A stretch of 64,000 nt of DNA from Blastococcus sp. PRF04-17 (GTDB taxonomy: Bacteria > Actinomycetota > Actinomycetes > Mycobacteriales > Geodermatophilaceae): the NCBI RefSeq assembly GCF_023016265.1, contig NZ_CP095412.1, positions 496,001-560,000 on the forward strand, in the 5' to 3' direction. Positions 17,774 to 26,205 of the stretch are shown here, one piece after another. Both the position numbers and the translations under genes were made by a program. Numbering within the stretch: position 1 is the stretch's first letter; each line of letters opens with the position of its first letter. The notes under the pieces are model-generated. The model saw only the letters and a program-made list of their open reading frames with translations. It ran no database searches and was not told the origin of the DNA.

Positions 17774-18442
17774 TCAGACCGTGGCGGGGAGGGGCATCTC
17801 GGGGACGTCGTCCGGCACGGTCAGCGGCGCGCCGGTGGCCTCGACGACCTCGTCCGGGGAGACGCCGGGCGCCACCTCGCGCAGGACGAAGCCGTCGTCG
17901 GTGACGTCGATGACCGCGAGGTCGGTGATCACCCGGTCGACGCAGCCCTTGCCGGTCAGCGGCAGCGTGCACTCCTCGACCAGCTTCGGCGAACCGTCGC
18001 GGGCGACGTGCTCCATCATGATGATCACCTTGCGGGCGCCGTGGACGAGGTCCATGGCGCCGCCCATGCCGTTGACCATCTTGCCGGGGATCAGCCAGTT
18101 GGCCAGGTCGCCGCGGGGGTTGACCTGCATGGCGCCGAGGATCGCGACATCGAGATGCTTGCCACGGATCATCCCGAACGACATCGCAGAGTCGAAGAAG
18201 CTGGCGCCGGGGAGGATGGTCACCGTCTCCTTGCCGGCGTTGATCAGGTCCGGGTCCTCCTCGCCCTCGAAGGGGTAGGGCCCGACGCCGAGTACCCCGT
18301 TCTCCGAGTGCAGGACGACGTGGACGTCGTCGGGCACGTAGTTGGGGACGAGGGTCGGCATGCCGATGCCGAGGTTGACGTAGGCGCCGTCCTCGAGCTC
18401 GAGCGCGACGCGGGCGGCGAGCTGTTCACGGGTGAGTGTCAT
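17774..18442 (-). CDS. scoB: 3-oxoacid CoA-transferase subunit B
   Basis: The 222 residues contain the catalytic glutamate E47 in SENGVLG and the [10 protein letters not shown] segment of the small (beta) subunit of succinyl-CoA:3-oxoacid CoA-transferases; 3-oxoadipate CoA-transferase is the close alternative. The enzyme moves CoA from succinyl-CoA to acetoacetate or 3-oxoadipate, feeding ketone body or aromatic breakdown into the TCA cycle. Its ATG overlaps the stop of subunit A, so the two are translated together. Confidence 0.92.
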   Translation of the reverse strand: MTLTREQLAARVALELEDGAYVNLGIGMPTLVPNYVPDDVHVVLHSENGVLGVGPYPFEGEEDPDLINAGKETVTILPGASFFDSAMSFGMIRGKHLDVAILGAMQVNPRGDLANWLIPGKMVNGMGGAMDLVHGARKVIIMMEHVARDGSPKLVEECTLPLTGKGCVDRVITDLAVIDVTDDGFVLREVAPGVSPDEVVEATGAPLTVPDDVPEMPLPATV

Positions 18443-19206
18443 CGCGCTGCTCCCTCGCTCCGCGGCCGGGTGGTCCGCTTCTCGATCTTCTTGCCCTCGG
18501 GCCCGACGACCACCACGCGGTCGACGAAGACGCCGGGCAGGTGCACGTCCTCGGGGGTGATCTCGCCGGGCTCGACCAGCTCCTCGACCTCGGCGATCGT
18601 GATCCGCCCGGCCATGCCGGCCAGCGGGTTGAAGTTGCGGGCCGACTCGTGGAACACCAGGTTGCCGTGCCGGTCGCCGCGCCAGGCCCGCACCAGGCCG
18701 AAGTCGGCGGTCAGCGCCGTCTCCAGCACGTACTGCTGCCCGTCGAAGACGCGCACCTCCTTGGGCTCGCTGGTCGTCACCACGTTGCCGTCGGCGTCGT
18801 ACCGGATCGGGATGCCGCCCTCGGCGACCATCGTCCCGACGCCGGTGGGCGTGTAGAAGGCGGGGATGCCGGCCCCGCCGGCGCGCAGCCGCTCGGCAAG
18901 GGTGCCCTGCGGCGTCAGCTCGACCTCGAGCTCACCGGAGAGGTACAACCGGGCCAGCTCCTTGTTGCCGCCGACGAAGGAGCTGATCGTCCGGGAGATC
19001 CGGCCGGCATACAGCAGCACGCCCAGCGCCTGGTCGTCGACCCCGCAGTTGTTGGAGATCGTGGTGAGGTTGCGGACGCCCTTCTCCAGCAGCGCGTCGA
19101 TGAGCGCGATCGGGACGCCGCACAGCCCGAACCCGCCGACCGCGAGGCTGGCGCCGTCCACGACGTCGGCGACGGCCTCCTGGGTGGTGGCCATGACTTT
19201 GTCCAA
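18439..19206 (-). CDS. scoA: 3-oxoacid CoA-transferase subunit A
   Basis: The alpha subunit shows the family start and CoA-binding pattern: [15 protein letters not shown], then [15 protein letters not shown], and [12 protein letters not shown] near residue 85. I propose TTG at 19206 as start, because MDKV is typical for this subunit and a GGGAG sequence lies upstream; ATG 19194 would cut off DKV. With TTG the length is 255. It pairs with the downstream B subunit through a four-base overlap. Confidence 0.9.
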   Translation of the reverse strand: MDKVMATTQEAVADVVDGASLAVGGFGLCGVPIALIDALLEKGVRNLTTISNNCGVDDQALGVLLYAGRISRTISSFVGGNKELARLYLSGELEVELTPQGTLAERLRAGGAGIPAFYTPTGVGTMVAEGGIPIRYDADGNVVTTSEPKEVRVFDGQQYVLETALTADFGLVRAWRGDRHGNLVFHESARNFNPLAGMAGRITIAEVEELVEPGEITPEDVHLPGVFVDRVVVVGPEGKKIEKRTTRPRSEGAAR

Positions 19207-19338
19207 CTCGTGCTCCCATCGGGTCGGCACCTGCGAGGGGTGCCAGTATCCCCGGCGGACGACGGGATCCCGACGCCCGGCTACCACTGGACGGAACGGT
19301 CGCGGGAACCACCGGCACCGCCACCCCGTTCCGCGGGC

Positions 19339-19710
19339 ATGGATCTGACCTGTCCGAAGTGCCACGGGGCCATGCGCACCTACGAGCGCAACGGCGTCCA
19401 CGTCGACCAGTGCTCCGACTGCCGGGGCATCTTCCTCGACCGGGGGGAGCTCGACCGCCTCATCGACGCCGAGAACGCCTGGCACCGTGGCGGCGCGGTA
19501 CCGGAGTCGCGGCACGACGACGACCGGCGTCCCCGCGATGTCCGGGCGCACGGGGGAGCCGCCTCGGGCGCCGGCCTCGGCGCCGTCGTGGGCGAGGTGC
19601 TGCGCCAGGTGCAGGGCTCCACGTCGCATTCCCGCGACCACCACGGGCACTCCTCCGGCCACGACAGGAAGCGCAGGAAGGAGTCGTTCCTCGGCGACCT
19701 CTTCGGCTGA
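19339..19710 (+). CDS. Small zinc-ribbon (zf-TFIIB) protein
   Basis: This 123-residue protein opens with CPKCHGAM and CSDCRGIFLDRGELDRLI, the CxxC...CxxC zinc ribbon of the zf-TFIIB domain (residues 5-45). The second half is low-complexity, with a glycine/alanine stretch and a His/Ser-rich tail (residues about 93-115) that could bind metal, ending in ESFLGDLFG. Proteins of this type are widespread and of unknown function. No clear ribosome binding site precedes ATG 19339. Confidence 0.8.
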   Translation: MDLTCPKCHGAMRTYERNGVHVDQCSDCRGIFLDRGELDRLIDAENAWHRGGAVPESRHDDDRRPRDVRAHGGAASGAGLGAVVGEVLRQVQGSTSHSRDHHGHSSGHDRKRRKESFLGDLFG

Positions 19711-19712
19711 GG

Positions 19713-19728
19713 CGCCGGGACGCCGGCG
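19713..19728. terminator. Short hairpin between convergent genes
   Basis: CGCCGG and CCGGCG flank a four-base loop exactly in the 18-bp gap between the zinc-ribbon gene and the MEDS regulator gene. It is a probable bidirectional terminator without a U tract. Confidence 0.45.
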
Positions 19729-20727
19729 TCAGCCGGTCCGGACGGTGAGCCGTACCTGGACGCCGTCGTCGTACCGGGAGACGTCGACGTGGTCGCACAG
19801 CTGGCGGGCGAGCCACAGACCCATGCCCCCGCGCGAGAGGTCCTCGCCGTGCGCCGGCCCGTAACCGGCGAACGGGTCGTCGAAGCCGGACCCGTGGTCG
19901 CGGATGGAGCAGACGATGCGGTCGGCGCCGGTCCACAGGTCGAGCCGGACGGGAGGCCTGCCGTGGCGGGCGGCGTTCGAGGTCATCTCGTCCACGGCGA
20001 GCTGGAAGTCCTCGATCAGGTCCCGCGGCGCGGCGAGACCGGTCAGCTCGGCGGCCACCGCGTGCCGCAGCCCGATGAAGTCCGTGACGTCGTGAACCGA
20101 CAGCCGTGGGGGAGTGTCCTCGAGCGGTTCGGCCGGGACCGGCAGGGAGCGCAGGTACTCCGCCGGGTCGACGAACCGGTCGTTGCGGGCGCGCCCGGCC
20201 GGCCCGACGACGCTCGTGTGCGTTCTCAGCGCGGACTCCAGCACCGGCTCGGGCAGCCGCCGGGTGTCGAAGACGCACAGCCCCCAGAGCGGCCAGTCCG
20301 CCAGGGCTGCGTTGATGACCGACTCGTAGCGCTGCCACTCCAGCCAGTCGCGCTCGGTCGGGCCGAAATCGACCTCGCCGACGACCCGGACCCGATGGAC
20401 CCCCTCGGCGGCGCGCTGCTCGGCCAGCGAGCGGAAGGTCGTGATGGCCGTCGGAGTTCGTGCGCGGTACACGTCGTGCCGCTCGAGCACGTGCACGCGG
20501 GGGTCGCCGTTCACCGCGTCGCGCAGCGCGTCGGCCGTCCGGGCGCTCGTGGCGACGACGGCCGCGTCGCCGGCGGCCAGCCCGTCGAGGAGGAACGGGG
20601 CAGCCACGGCCACGAGCTCGTCGGCGGAGTCGTACAGCAGGGCGTCGTGCACGTAGCCCGGTGGACGGCCGTCCACCGCAACTGTTCGCGCTGCCACTCG
20701 CTCCGCTCCCGAGGCTCCGACGTCCAC
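19729..20727 (-). CDS. MEDS-domain / ATPase-domain anti-sigma-type regulator
   Basis: The N-terminal part (YVHDALLYDSADELVAVAAPF to about residue 170) matches the MEDS sensory domain. The C-terminal part (AVDEMTSNAARHG, then IRDHGSGFDDPF and GGMGLWLARQLCD) is a GHKL ATPase of the RsbW/anti-sigma kind without a histidine phosphorylation site. Such proteins likely tune a sigma-factor partner switch. GTG 20751 would overlap a TACCGT -10 box (20750-20755), so I place the start at GTG 20727, giving 332 residues. Confidence 0.8.
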   Translation of the reverse strand: MDVGASGAERVAARTVAVDGRPPGYVHDALLYDSADELVAVAAPFLLDGLAAGDAAVVATSARTADALRDAVNGDPRVHVLERHDVYRARTPTAITTFRSLAEQRAAEGVHRVRVVGEVDFGPTERDWLEWQRYESVINAALADWPLWGLCVFDTRRLPEPVLESALRTHTSVVGPAGRARNDRFVDPAEYLRSLPVPAEPLEDTPPRLSVHDVTDFIGLRHAVAAELTGLAAPRDLIEDFQLAVDEMTSNAARHGRPPVRLDLWTGADRIVCSIRDHGSGFDDPFAGYGPAHGEDLSRGGMGLWLARQLCDHVDVSRYDDGVQVRLTVRTG

Positions 20728-20856
20728 CCGCGTGCGGGTTCCGCCGACCACGGTAGGTCAGATGGCCGCGGTCGGCTCGGCGCCGGTTTCGGTGCAGACT
20801 CGACGGGCAGGTTCGAGCCAGACGACCACCGGAACGTGCAGCGACGGGAGACCAGC

Positions 20857-22281
20857 ATGGCGATCGCCACCATCAACCCGGCCACCGGCGAGACGCTGAA
20901 GACCTACGAGGCCCTGACCGACGAGCAGCTCGAGGAGAAGCTGGCCCGCGCGGCCGACGCATGGCAGAGCTACCGGCTGACCTCTGCCGCCGAGCGGGCC
21001 GGCTGGCTGCGCGCCGCCGCCGACGTCCTGGACGCCGATACCGACCCCGTCGCCGAGCTGATGGTCACCGAGATGGGCAAGACCCTCGCCGCGGCGAAGG
21101 CCGAGGTCGCCAAGTGCGCCAAGGCGCTGCGCTGGTACGCCGAGCACGGTCCGGCCCTGCTCGAGCCCGAACCCAAGGACGCCGACGCCGTCGGTGCCAC
21201 CCAGGCCTACGTCGTCCACCAGCCGATCGGCGTCGTCCTGGCGATCATGCCGTGGAACTTCCCCCTCTGGCAGGCGATGCGCTTCGCCGCCCCGGCGCTC
21301 ATGGCGGGCAACGTCGGCCTGCTCAAGCACGCGAGCAACGTTCCGCAGACCGCGCTCTACCTGGAGGAACTGTTCCGCAGGGCCGGCTTCCCGGCCGACG
21401 TCTTCCAGACGCTGCTGATCGGCTCGTCGACCATCGAGCGGGTGCTGCGTGACGACCGGGTCGCCGCCGCCACGCTGACCGGCAGCGCGCCCGCCGGGCA
21501 GTCGGTCGCCTCCATCGCCGGCGACGCGCTCAAGAAGACGGTGCTCGAGCTCGGCGGCAGCGACCCGTTCATCGTCATGCCCTCGGCGCACCTGGAGAAG
21601 GCGGCGGAGGTCGCCGTCACCGCCCGCAACCAGAACAACGGGCAGAGCTGCATCGCGGCCAAGCGGTTCTTCGTGCACCGGGACGTGGCCGAGGAGTTCA
21701 CCCGCCTGTTCGCCGAGAAGATCGGCGCGCTGACCGTGGGCGACCCGATGGACCCCGACACGCAGGTCGGTCCGCTGGCGACCGAGTCGGGCCGGGAGGA
21801 CGTGGAGAAGTACGTGCAGGACGCCGTCGCCAAGGGCGCGACCGTCCTCGTGGGCGGGGAGCGGCTCGACCGGCCCGGCTGGTTCTACGCGCCCACCCTG
21901 CTGGCCGGCATCACGCCGGAGATGGACCTGTACTTCGAGGAGGTCTTCGGCCCCGTCGCGGCCCTGTTCACCGTCGACTCGCTGGACGAGGCGATCGAGA
22001 TCGCCAACAGCCATCCCTACGGCCTGGGCGCCAACCTGTGGAGCGAGGACGAGGAGGAGCGGGCTCTCTTCGTCCGGGACGTCGCCTCGGGCATGGCGTT
22101 CGTGAACGGGATGGTGACCAGCTATCCGGACCTGCCCTTCGGCGGGGTCAAGCAGAGCGGCTACGGCCGCGAGCTCACCGAGGTCGGCATGCGCGAGTTC
22201 ATGAACGCCAAGACGGTCTGGATCGGCGCCCCGAGCAGTGAGCAGGGTGTCGGCGACACCGCGGGAGCCGCCTCCGAGTGA
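20857..22281 (+). CDS. gabD: NAD(P)-dependent succinate-semialdehyde dehydrogenase
   Basis: The 474-residue enzyme has E231 (LELGGSDPF), C265 (NNGQSCIAAKRF) and PWNFP near 132, the combination found in GabD-type succinate-semialdehyde dehydrogenases. It feeds GABA or 4-hydroxybutyrate carbon, or semialdehydes from aromatic ring fission, into succinate. ATG 20857 follows CGGGAG. It is transcribed divergently from the MEDS regulator. Confidence 0.9.
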   Translation: MAIATINPATGETLKTYEALTDEQLEEKLARAADAWQSYRLTSAAERAGWLRAAADVLDADTDPVAELMVTEMGKTLAAAKAEVAKCAKALRWYAEHGPALLEPEPKDADAVGATQAYVVHQPIGVVLAIMPWNFPLWQAMRFAAPALMAGNVGLLKHASNVPQTALYLEELFRRAGFPADVFQTLLIGSSTIERVLRDDRVAAATLTGSAPAGQSVASIAGDALKKTVLELGGSDPFIVMPSAHLEKAAEVAVTARNQNNGQSCIAAKRFFVHRDVAEEFTRLFAEKIGALTVGDPMDPDTQVGPLATESGREDVEKYVQDAVAKGATVLVGGERLDRPGWFYAPTLLAGITPEMDLYFEEVFGPVAALFTVDSLDEAIEIANSHPYGLGANLWSEDEEERALFVRDVASGMAFVNGMVTSYPDLPFGGVKQSGYGRELTEVGMREFMNAKTVWIGAPSSEQGVGDTAGAASE

Positions 22282-22344
22282 CGCGGACGCGCGAGGGGCC
22301 GTCCGGCGCCGCGCCGTCCGGCCGGACTCCGGTGCGTGCCGGGT

Positions 22345-22698
22345 TCAGTGCAGGCGGAACCGCCAGTCCGCGGGCACCCGTCCCCGGGGACCAGGAGCGG
22401 GCTGGTCGAGCGGGTGGTGGAGCGGTGGCGCCAGCTCGGGGCCGTCGACCGCTCGCCCGTTGCTGAAGTCCCAGAACCAGCTCTCCCCGGGCTCGAAGCT
22501 GCGCGCGATCGGGTGCCCGGCCTCCTTCGCGTGCATCCGCGCATGCCGGCTCGGCGAGGAGTCGCAGCAGCCGATGTGCCCGCACTGCGCGCAGCGCCGC
22601 AGGTGGAACCACCACCCCCCGCTCGCCTCGCACTCCACGCAACCGGTCCCGCTGGGCGGGACCCCGGTGTCGATCGCTGACACGGCGCTGTCTGACAC
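22345..22698 (-). CDS. UBP-type zinc finger protein
   Basis: The core (CVECEASGG, RRCAQCGHIGCCD, RHARMHAKEAGHPIARSFE, WFWDF) is a bacterial UBP-type zinc finger, with the Cys/His ligands spaced as in the ubiquitin-protease finger family. In actinobacteria such fingers are found beside receiver-reductase fusions, as here. I chose GTG 22698, preceded by AGGTGG, giving 117 residues. ATG 22737 would overlap the ribosome binding site of the divergent gene. Confidence 0.82.
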   Translation of the reverse strand: MSDSAVSAIDTGVPPSGTGCVECEASGGWWFHLRRCAQCGHIGCCDSSPSRHARMHAKEAGHPIARSFEPGESWFWDFSNGRAVDGPELAPPLHHPLDQPAPGPRGRVPADWRFRLH

Positions 22699-22723
22699 GT
22701 CCACCACCTGGGAGGAGAGCGGT

Positions 22724-22984
22724 ATGGAACCGGGCATCCACGGTACGGACGGCGCCGACCCGGAGGAAGCCTCCGGCGTGCTGGAGCCGGAGGACACCCT
22801 CGACGGTGCACCCGGCGTCCGCGACGTCCTGGACACCGGCTGGCCGGCGACGTGCGGGCGGGGCGCCTGGTCGACGCCGACGACCGCCAACCGGGGGTCA
22901 CCGACGACGAGGTCCGGGCGCGCGACACCGGGATCGACGGGGCGGCCGCCTCGGCGGAGGAGGCCGCGGTACACGTCGTGAGCG
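22724..22984 (+). pseudogene. DUF5709-like remnant
   Basis: A good ribosome binding site (GGAGGAGA) precedes ATG 22724, and the reading begins SGVLEPEDTLDG...VRDVLDTGW, the start of DUF5709 proteins. It then slips: the family's C-terminal signature (VRARDTGIDGAAASAEEAAVHVV) follows in a different frame from about 22850. The middle of the domain is missing and no stop follows in the second frame before the next gene. It is therefore decayed rather than merely frameshifted. Function unknown. Confidence 0.65.
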
Positions 22985-23047
22985 ACCGAGACCGCCAGCG
23001 CCGCCTACGCCTGCAGCAGAACGGTGCCGTTCGTCCCTGGGCCGCAC

Positions 23048-23053
23048 TAGCGT
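23048..23053 (+). promoter_or_regulatory. Possible -10 box of the receiver-reductase gene
   Basis: TAGCGT lies 35 bp before ATG 23089 with TGCCGT about 17 bp further upstream. The -35 match is weak. Confidence 0.3.
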
Positions 23054-23088
23054 GGGGCGCTCCGGTGCACGGCGAACCAGGAGCCGCC

Positions 23089-24747
23089 ATGGGCAAGCCC
23101 GTCCTGCTCAGCGTGGACGACGACGCGGGAGTGTCGCGGGCCGTCGCGCGGGACCTCCGGCGCCGCTACGGCGAGGAGTTCCGGGTGCTGCGGGCCTCGT
23201 CCGGACCCGAGGCGCTGGAGGCGCTCAAGGAGCTGAAGCTGCGGGGCGACACCGTCGCGGCGCTGCTCGCCGACTACCGCATGCCGCAGATGAACGGGGT
23301 CGACTTCCTGGAGAAGGCGATGGACCTGTTCCCGCGGGCCCGTCGGGCGCTGCTCACCGCCTACGCCGACACCGACGCCGCCATCCAGGCCATCAACGTC
23401 GTCGACGTCGACTTCTACCTGCTCAAGCCGTGGGACCCGCCCGAGGAGAAGCTCTACCCGGTGGTCGACGCGATGGTCGCGTCCTGGCGGGACAGCCACG
23501 ACAGCGCCGTGGAGGACGTGAAGCTGATCGGCCACCGGTGGTCGGCGCCGTCGTTCCGCGCACGGGATCTGCTGGCGCGCAACGCCGTCCCGTACCGCTG
23601 GTACAGCGTCGAGGAGCCGGAGGGGCAGCGGCTGCTCGCGGCGGCCGAGGCCGGCCCGGACGACGTCCCGGTGGTCATCACCCCGGACGGCAGGGTCCTC
23701 AAGGCGCCCTCGGACGCCGAACTGGCCGCGGTCGCCGGGCTGAGCGTGGAGCCGCAGGCCGACTTCTACGACCTGATCGTCGTGGGGGGCGGGCCGGCCG
23801 GTCTCGGGGCGGCGGTGTACGGCGCCTCCGAGGGGCTGCGGACCGTGCTCGTGGAGCGCGAGGCGACCGGCGGCCAGGCGGGGCAGAGCAGCCGGATCGA
23901 GAACTACCTCGGCTTCCCCGACGGCGTCTCCGGAGGGCAGCTGGCCGAACGGGCCCGCCGGCAGGCGGCGAAGTTCGGGGCCGAGATGCTGCTGACCCGC
24001 GACTGCGTGGCGCTGGAGGCCCACGGATCCAAGCGGGTGCTGCGGTTCGCCGACGGCAGCACGATCTCCGCGCACGCCGTCGTCCTGGCGACCGGTGTCT
24101 CCTACCGCAGCCTCGGCGTGCCCGGGGCCGACGGGCTGACCGGGCGGGGCGTCTTCTACGGCTCGGCGATGACCGAGGCGCAGGAGTGCGCCGACAAGAA
24201 GGTCGTGATCGTCGGTGGGGCCAACTCGGCGGGGCAGGCGGCCGTCTTCTTCGCCCGGTACGCCAGCTCCGTGCACGTCCTGGTCCGCGGGCCCTCCCTG
24301 GAGGCGTCGATGTCGCACTACCTGATCGAGCAGATCGCCGGCATCGAGAACATCTCCGTGCACACCTGCACGACCGTGGCCGAGGCGCACGGCACCGACC
24401 ACCTCGAGCAGCTCACGGTGCAGGACGCCCGCTCCGGTGAACGGACGACGCTGCCGGCCAGCCACCTGTTCGTGTTCATCGGCGGCGAGCCGCGCACGTC
24501 CTGGCTCGACGGCACGGTCACCCGGGACGAGCGCGGGTTCATCCCGACGGGCCCGGGCCTGACGCAGGACGGCCGCCGCCCGCCCGGCTGGCCGCTGGAG
24601 CGGGACCCGTACCTCCTCGAGTCGAGCGTCCCGGGGGTGTTCGTCGCCGGCGACGTGCGGGCGGAGTCGGTGAAGCGGGTCGCCTCGGCTGTGGGCGAGG
24701 GCGCCATGGCGGTGACTCTCGTGCACCGGTACCTGGGGGAGCGATGA
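23089..24747 (+). CDS. Fused response regulator / thioredoxin-reductase-like flavoprotein
   Basis: Residues 1-135 are a CheY-like receiver (acidic D10-D12, phosphoacceptor D62 in LLADYRMPQMNG, T90, K113). Residues about 150-215 look like a glutaredoxin/thioredoxin-like linker without a CxxC. Residues 227-552 are a thioredoxin-reductase-type flavoprotein (IVVGGGPAGLGAA, ATGGQAGQSSRIENYLGFP, VVIVGGANSAGQAA, VFVAGDV). The CATC disulfide of true thioredoxin reductases is replaced by YGSAMTEAQEC, so the electron acceptor must be different. It overlaps the kinase gene by four bases, indicating a phosphorylation-controlled redox enzyme. Confidence 0.92.
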   Translation: MGKPVLLSVDDDAGVSRAVARDLRRRYGEEFRVLRASSGPEALEALKELKLRGDTVAALLADYRMPQMNGVDFLEKAMDLFPRARRALLTAYADTDAAIQAINVVDVDFYLLKPWDPPEEKLYPVVDAMVASWRDSHDSAVEDVKLIGHRWSAPSFRARDLLARNAVPYRWYSVEEPEGQRLLAAAEAGPDDVPVVITPDGRVLKAPSDAELAAVAGLSVEPQADFYDLIVVGGGPAGLGAAVYGASEGLRTVLVEREATGGQAGQSSRIENYLGFPDGVSGGQLAERARRQAAKFGAEMLLTRDCVALEAHGSKRVLRFADGSTISAHAVVLATGVSYRSLGVPGADGLTGRGVFYGSAMTEAQECADKKVVIVGGANSAGQAAVFFARYASSVHVLVRGPSLEASMSHYLIEQIAGIENISVHTCTTVAEAHGTDHLEQLTVQDARSGERTTLPASHLFVFIGGEPRTSWLDGTVTRDERGFIPTGPGLTQDGRRPPGWPLERDPYLLESSVPGVFVAGDVRAESVKRVASAVGEGAMAVTLVHRYLGER

Positions 24748-26186
24748 CCGCGCCCGGACGGCGGTTGACGCCCGACGAACTGCGGGAGCTGTTCCTCTTC
24801 GAGGACCTGGACGACGACCAGCTCGGCTGGGTGGCGGCCAACGGGGACGTCGTCGACTTCGCGGCCGGCGCCGAGGTGTCGGTGGAGGGCGAGCCGGCCG
24901 AATGCTTCTTCGTGCTGCTCGACGGGACGATGAGCATGGTCCGCCTCGTGGGCGGCAGCGAGGTCGAGACGGTCCGCACCGATTCCCGCGGCGTCTACTC
25001 GGGGGCCGTCCAGTTCTACTTCGGCGACCGGCTGGAACAGCGCTACCCGGCCACCGTCCGCGCGGTGACCGACTGCCGCTTCCTCGCACTGCCGGCCCCG
25101 GCGTTCGCGGCGGTGTTCCGCAGCTGGTACCCGATGGCGGTGCACCTGCTCGAGGGCATGTTCGTCGGGCAGCGCAACGCCGCGGAGCTGGTCGGGCAGC
25201 GGGAGCGGCTGCTGGCGCTCGGCAAGCTGACCGCCGGCCTGACCCACGAGCTGAACAATCCCGCGGCCGCGGCGGCGCGGGCTGCGGCCGCGCTGCGGGA
25301 CCGGTTCGCCGGCATGCGGCACAAGCTCACGCTGCTGTCCGAGGGCAGGCTCGACGGCCAGGTGCTGCGGGCGCTCACCGGTCTGCAGGAGGAGTTCGTC
25401 ACCCGGATCGACACCACCCGCGAGCTGTCGGCCCTGGACCGGTCCGACCAGGAGGACGCCCTCGGCGACTGGCTGGAGGAGCACGGCCTCAGCCGGCCCT
25501 GGGACCTCGCCGGCGTCTTCGTGGCCGCGGGCCTCGGCCCTGACGACCTCGAACGCGTCGCCGGCGCGGTGGCTGCCGATCACCTCGAACCGGCCGTGCG
25601 CTGGCTGGCCTACACGGTCGAGGCGGAGACCCTGCTGGTGGAGATCGCCGACAGCACCGGCCGGATCTCGAGCCTGGTCGACGCGGCCAAGCAGTACTCG
25701 CAGATGGACCGCACGCCGCACCAGCCGACCGAACTGCACGCGGGCCTCGACGCCACGCTGGTCATGCTGGGCGGGAAGATCAGCCCCGACATCACCGTCG
25801 TCAAGGACTACGACCGGACCCTGCCGCCGGTGCCTGCCTACGCCGGCGAGCTCAACCAGGTCTGGACGAACCTGATCGTCAACGCCCTGGACGCGATGTC
25901 GTCCAACGGCGAGGGCACGCTGACGCTGCGCACCGCGCGGGACGGCGACTGCGCCCTGGTCGAGGTCGTCGACACCGGTCCGGGCATCCCGCCGGAGCTG
26001 CAGGCGCGGGTCTTCGAGCCGTTCTTCACCACCAAGCCCGTCGGGCAGGGCACCGGCCTCGGCCTGGACGTCTCGTGGCGGATCGTGGTGAAGCGGCACG
26101 GCGGCGACCTGCGGGTCACCTCCCGGCCGGGGGAGACCCGCTTCTCGGTGCTGCTGCCGCTGACCGAGCCGTCACCGACTCCCTGA
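24744..26186 (+). CDS. Sensor histidine kinase with cNMP-binding N-terminus
   Basis: The 480 residues contain a cyclic-nucleotide-binding-like beta barrel (about 15-130, with FAAGAEVSVEGEPAECFFVLLDG), then an H box with H168 (AGLTHELNNPAAAA). The ATPase has an N box (NQVWTNLIVNALDAM), VDTGPGIPP, FEPFFTTK and GQGTGLGL. There is no membrane segment, so it senses a soluble ligand or partner. The ATGA overlap with the receiver-reductase gene makes that protein its likely phosphorylation target. Confidence 0.92.
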   Translation: MTAPGRRLTPDELRELFLFEDLDDDQLGWVAANGDVVDFAAGAEVSVEGEPAECFFVLLDGTMSMVRLVGGSEVETVRTDSRGVYSGAVQFYFGDRLEQRYPATVRAVTDCRFLALPAPAFAAVFRSWYPMAVHLLEGMFVGQRNAAELVGQRERLLALGKLTAGLTHELNNPAAAAARAAAALRDRFAGMRHKLTLLSEGRLDGQVLRALTGLQEEFVTRIDTTRELSALDRSDQEDALGDWLEEHGLSRPWDLAGVFVAAGLGPDDLERVAGAVAADHLEPAVRWLAYTVEAETLLVEIADSTGRISSLVDAAKQYSQMDRTPHQPTELHAGLDATLVMLGGKISPDITVVKDYDRTLPPVPAYAGELNQVWTNLIVNALDAMSSNGEGTLTLRTARDGDCALVEVVDTGPGIPPELQARVFEPFFTTKPVGQGTGLGLDVSWRIVVKRHGGDLRVTSRPGETRFSVLLPLTEPSPTP

Positions 26187-26193
26187 ACCGGGG

Positions 26194-26199
26194 CACAGT
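26194..26199 (+). promoter_or_regulatory. Possible leaderless -10 box
   Basis: CACAGT ends six bases before GTG 26206, directly after the kinase stop; no Shine-Dalgarno sequence precedes that start. Confidence 0.35.
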
Positions 26200-26205
26200 G
26201 GAGGC

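Noticed and set aside
22852-23088. N-terminal extension of the receiver-reductase protein by about 79 residues
   Set aside because: This stretch encodes the C-terminal DUF5709 signature in the same frame; the receiver domain starts normally at ATG 23089.
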